From positions 1-53,488 of the forward strand of contig DYDG01000002.1 of NCBI GenBank assembly GCA_020717845.1: a stretch of 53,488 nt of DNA, in the 5' to 3' direction. Source of the stretch: Marinifilum sp. GTDB lineage: Bacteria > UBA9089 > CG2-30-40-21. The position numbers and the translations under genes are program-made. Below the pieces are notes generated by a model. That model did no database searches. It saw nothing but the letters and a program-made list of their open reading frames with translations, and was not told the origin of the DNA. Below are positions 51,785-53,488 of the stretch, piece after piece (position 1 is the first letter of the stretch; every line of letters begins with the position of its first letter).

Positions 51785-51905
51785 TCAGTTGGCGGTTGTT
51801 CGACTTTACCTATGAGCATACGAGTTGTTTGAACGGAAGGAGTGGGAGCGGAGGGACGAAGCGACCGACGAGTGGAGTGAATTAACCAAAGAGGAGGATA
51901 AAACT

Positions 51906-52259
51906 ATGGGCGTTACTTATGTTGAAGGCCAGGTGAAAGGGTTGGCGGGTAAACAAGAAAATGTGAAATTTCTTGTTGATAGTGGAGCAACTTACTCACT
52001 TTTACCTAAAGCTGTGTGGGAAACAGTTGGATTGGAGCCTAAACGGAAATTATCTTTCACCCTTGCTGATGGTACCACAATTGAGAGATCGGTGTCCGAA
52101 GCTTTTGTTGTCTTTCCACAAGGAGAAGCTCATACACCAGTAATTTTGGGCGAAGAAGGCGATGAAGCATTGTTAGGTGTAGTTACCTTAGAAATTTTGG
52201 GTCTTGTATTGAATCCTTTTGATCGCACCCTTCATCCTATGCATATGTTGTTGTGTTGA
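51906..52259 (+). CDS. Retropepsin-like aspartyl protease
   Basis: A 117-residue protein with the aspartyl protease active-site motif VKFLVDSGATYSLLP (Asp-Ser-Gly-Ala), then ADGTTIER and LLGVVTLEILGLVLNP, the second conserved block. It matches the clan AA family of small bacterial retroviral-like proteases. They are thought to be dimeric. The start at 51906 is chosen for AGAGGAGGATAAAACT before ATG; the frame is open from 51825. No signal peptide or partner is seen. It could cleave an unknown substrate or be an antitoxin-like partner. Confidence 0.85.
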   Translation: MGVTYVEGQVKGLAGKQENVKFLVDSGATYSLLPKAVWETVGLEPKRKLSFTLADGTTIERSVSEAFVVFPQGEAHTPVILGEEGDEALLGVVTLEILGLVLNPFDRTLHPMHMLLC

Positions 52260-52298
52260 TTAAAAAGGTGTAGCTGATGGAAATAGATTGGTGGGCAA

Positions 52299-52335
52299 TG
52301 CCCACCCTACCCCTAAGATTAAATGTTATGAGGTA
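52299..52335. repeat. Right copy of the 37-bp inverted repeat
   Basis: Inverted match to 51443-51479. It is preceded by GTGGGCAATGCCCAC at 52291-52305, a small palindrome. The two copies bracket the FGE fragment and the protease (about 890 bases). Confidence 0.85.
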
Positions 52336-52408
52336 GTGGTGTTGTGTCAACCATCAATTACTTACCTTCTCCTCTACCTGACTACTTCTTAAAAGCAGGT
52401 GTTTGTTC

Positions 52409-53386
52409 ATGAATAAACTCAAATGGCTTGGCTTATTTATCAGTGCTGTCCTATTGGGGTTGATCGTCTGGAAGATAGATATAGCCACCTTTGGGAAATG
52501 CTTGATTGGGCTAAATTATCCTGTTCTCATAGCCGGGGTATTGGTCTACCTTCTGGGCTATGCAGTCAGGGCTGTCAGGTGGTACTATCTGTTATCCCAC
52601 GCCAAAAAGATAAGGTTTAGCAGCCTGCTCAGCATCATGATTATTGGATTCATGGCAAACAATGTCCTGCCGGCAAGGGCTGGGGAGTTTGTGCGGGCAT
52701 ACATGCTGGGGATAAAGGAATCTCAGAGCAAGAGCCTTGCCTTAGCAACAGTGGTTATGGAAAGGATTCTTGATGGGCTGGTATTTGTTTTCTTGCTCAT
52801 TATCATCTGGCTGTTCTTCCCTCTGCCTGAATGGATAAAGACAACAGGGATCTTTGCCGCAGCCATCTTTGGGTGTGCCATTTTATTTATGTTCTGGCTT
52901 CACTCCTATAAACTTCATGCCTTAGAATTATTTCGCAAATTTTTTTCATGGCTGCCTCAAAAACTATTGGATAAGATAATCTATCTGCTTAAATACTTTA
53001 TCGAAGGTTTGCAGGTTCTTCAAAGCAAAAAGGATTTTTTAAGGGTTTGCCTGCTTTCGTTGATTACCTGGGGTATAGAATTGGGGATGTACTACCTCAC
53101 CATCCTCTCCTTTGGCATAAATCTGCCCTTTTATGGAATAGTCCTTCTCATGGTTATGGTTAATCTCTGTATCATGATCCCTTCAGCTCCAGCCTATATT
53201 GGTGTATTTCAGGTTGCGGTATTGGGTGTCCTGTGTAAATGCTTTATGCTTGAATATAACTTAGCCTTATCTGTCTCTGTTGTTCTTCATGGGATTATTG
53301 TTATTCCAGTGACGATACTTGGGTTTATCTTTATGGCAAGAGAGCATATGTCGCTTGCAGGAATAATTAAGCAGACTAAAAGTTAA
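52409..53386 (+). CDS. UPF0104/AglD-like membrane protein (LPG synthase TM family)
   Basis: About 325 residues with eight or so hydrophobic segments. The conserved motifs GYAVRAVRWYYLLSHAKKI, FMANNVLPARAGEFVRAYML and VMERILDGLVF are those of the UPF0104/AglD family, related to the membrane part of lysyl-phosphatidylglycerol synthases. The family includes lipid flippase-like and synthase-like proteins; the function here is not known. The start at 52409 has an AGGTG site; the frame begins six bases earlier with TTG. It stands alone at the end of the window. Confidence 0.9.
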   Translation: MNKLKWLGLFISAVLLGLIVWKIDIATFGKCLIGLNYPVLIAGVLVYLLGYAVRAVRWYYLLSHAKKIRFSSLLSIMIIGFMANNVLPARAGEFVRAYMLGIKESQSKSLALATVVMERILDGLVFVFLLIIIWLFFPLPEWIKTTGIFAAAIFGCAILFMFWLHSYKLHALELFRKFFSWLPQKLLDKIIYLLKYFIEGLQVLQSKKDFLRVCLLSLITWGIELGMYYLTILSFGINLPFYGIVLLMVMVNLCIMIPSAPAYIGVFQVAVLGVLCKCFMLEYNLALSVSVVLHGIIVIPVTILGFIFMAREHMSLAGIIKQTKS

Positions 53387-53395
53387 GATAACTAC

Positions 53396-53424
53396 TTGAC
53401 TGCTAAGGCATGAGATGGTATAAT
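53396..53424 (+). promoter_or_regulatory. Near-consensus sigma70 promoter at the right edge
   Basis: TTGACT (53396-53401), 17-base spacer, TATAAT (53419-53424). The 64 bases that follow show no start codon with a ribosome site, and contain TGTGGCTCATAGGAACCACC, so the product may be an RNA or a gene beyond the window. Confidence 0.85.
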
Positions 53425-53488
53425 ATGTATATCTCGATGTTCAAGGTTTTTGTGGCTCATAGGAACCACCAGTCCAGAACGGTAAAAT

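Noticed and set aside
51449-51905. A complete diversity-generating retroelement
   Set aside because: No reverse transcriptase, Avd or template repeat was found by reading either strand. Only the target-like region is supported.

Overview
The window is bacterial chromosome. Translated genes use the standard code. Housekeeping genes (valS, pfk, pth, a class B PBP, ruvB, argG, ogt and four tRNAs) are intact and lie between accessory genes. The envelope genes (a PorV/FadL-like barrel, a 2880-residue secreted fibronectin-type protein, a YfhO membrane protein) suggest a diderm. Promoters are recognisable as TTGACA-17-TATAAT. Many short dispersed repeat families, no rRNA and no close match to a well-known genome point to a little-studied lineage. 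I cannot name the phylum from sequence alone.

Layout. 1-6700 (minus strand): a modification/nuclease block with RhuM, a small relic, an HNH protein, a methyltransferase fused to an Mrr-type nuclease, and a protein with two methyltransferase domains; a good promoter drives the last two. 6754-13245 (minus): a STAS+GHKL ATPase protein, a nucleotide-sugar dehydrogenase, then DUF2283, valS, PIN and a 70-residue gene. 13368-16162 (minus): a very AT-rich, tightly packed three-gene cassette (PD-(D/E)XK-like/winged-helix protein, Ser/Thr kinase, unknown 402-residue protein). 16200-24200 (minus): ogt, two tRNA-Ser, the barrel protein, a membrane protein, phosphofructokinase, YfhO and a B12-binding radical SAM protein. 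24431-33073: the giant surface protein. 33367-37687 (minus): pth, preceded by a type II restriction-modification operon (RadC-domain/methyltransferase fusion, PD-(D/E)XK nuclease, D12 methylase, broken AAA gene). 38304-40685: PBP, tRNA-Thr, tRNA-Phe. From 40753 the coding strand flips to plus: a 193-bp MITE-like element, a 1742-residue P-loop ATPase with a C-terminal PglZ-type domain, a second hairpin element, a broken AlbA_2 regulator, ruvB, argG, a repeat-rich gap, a HEPN-MNT pair, a C-terminal FGE-sulfatase fragment that resembles a diversity-generating retroelement target, an aspartyl protease, and a UPF0104 membrane protein. A near-consensus promoter lies at the right edge.

The best candidates for undescribed biology are: (i) the single-gene ATPase-PglZ fusion, which joins two hallmark BREX/Pgl functions without the rest of the system and is flanked on both sides by related inverted-repeat elements; (ii) the kinase-centred three-gene cassette; (iii) the double-methyltransferase plus methyltransferase-Mrr pair; (iv) the RadC helix-hairpin-helix/methyltransferase fusion; (v) short palindromic repeats inserted in frame inside several proteins. 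Family names are from recognition of sequence motifs; no searches were run.
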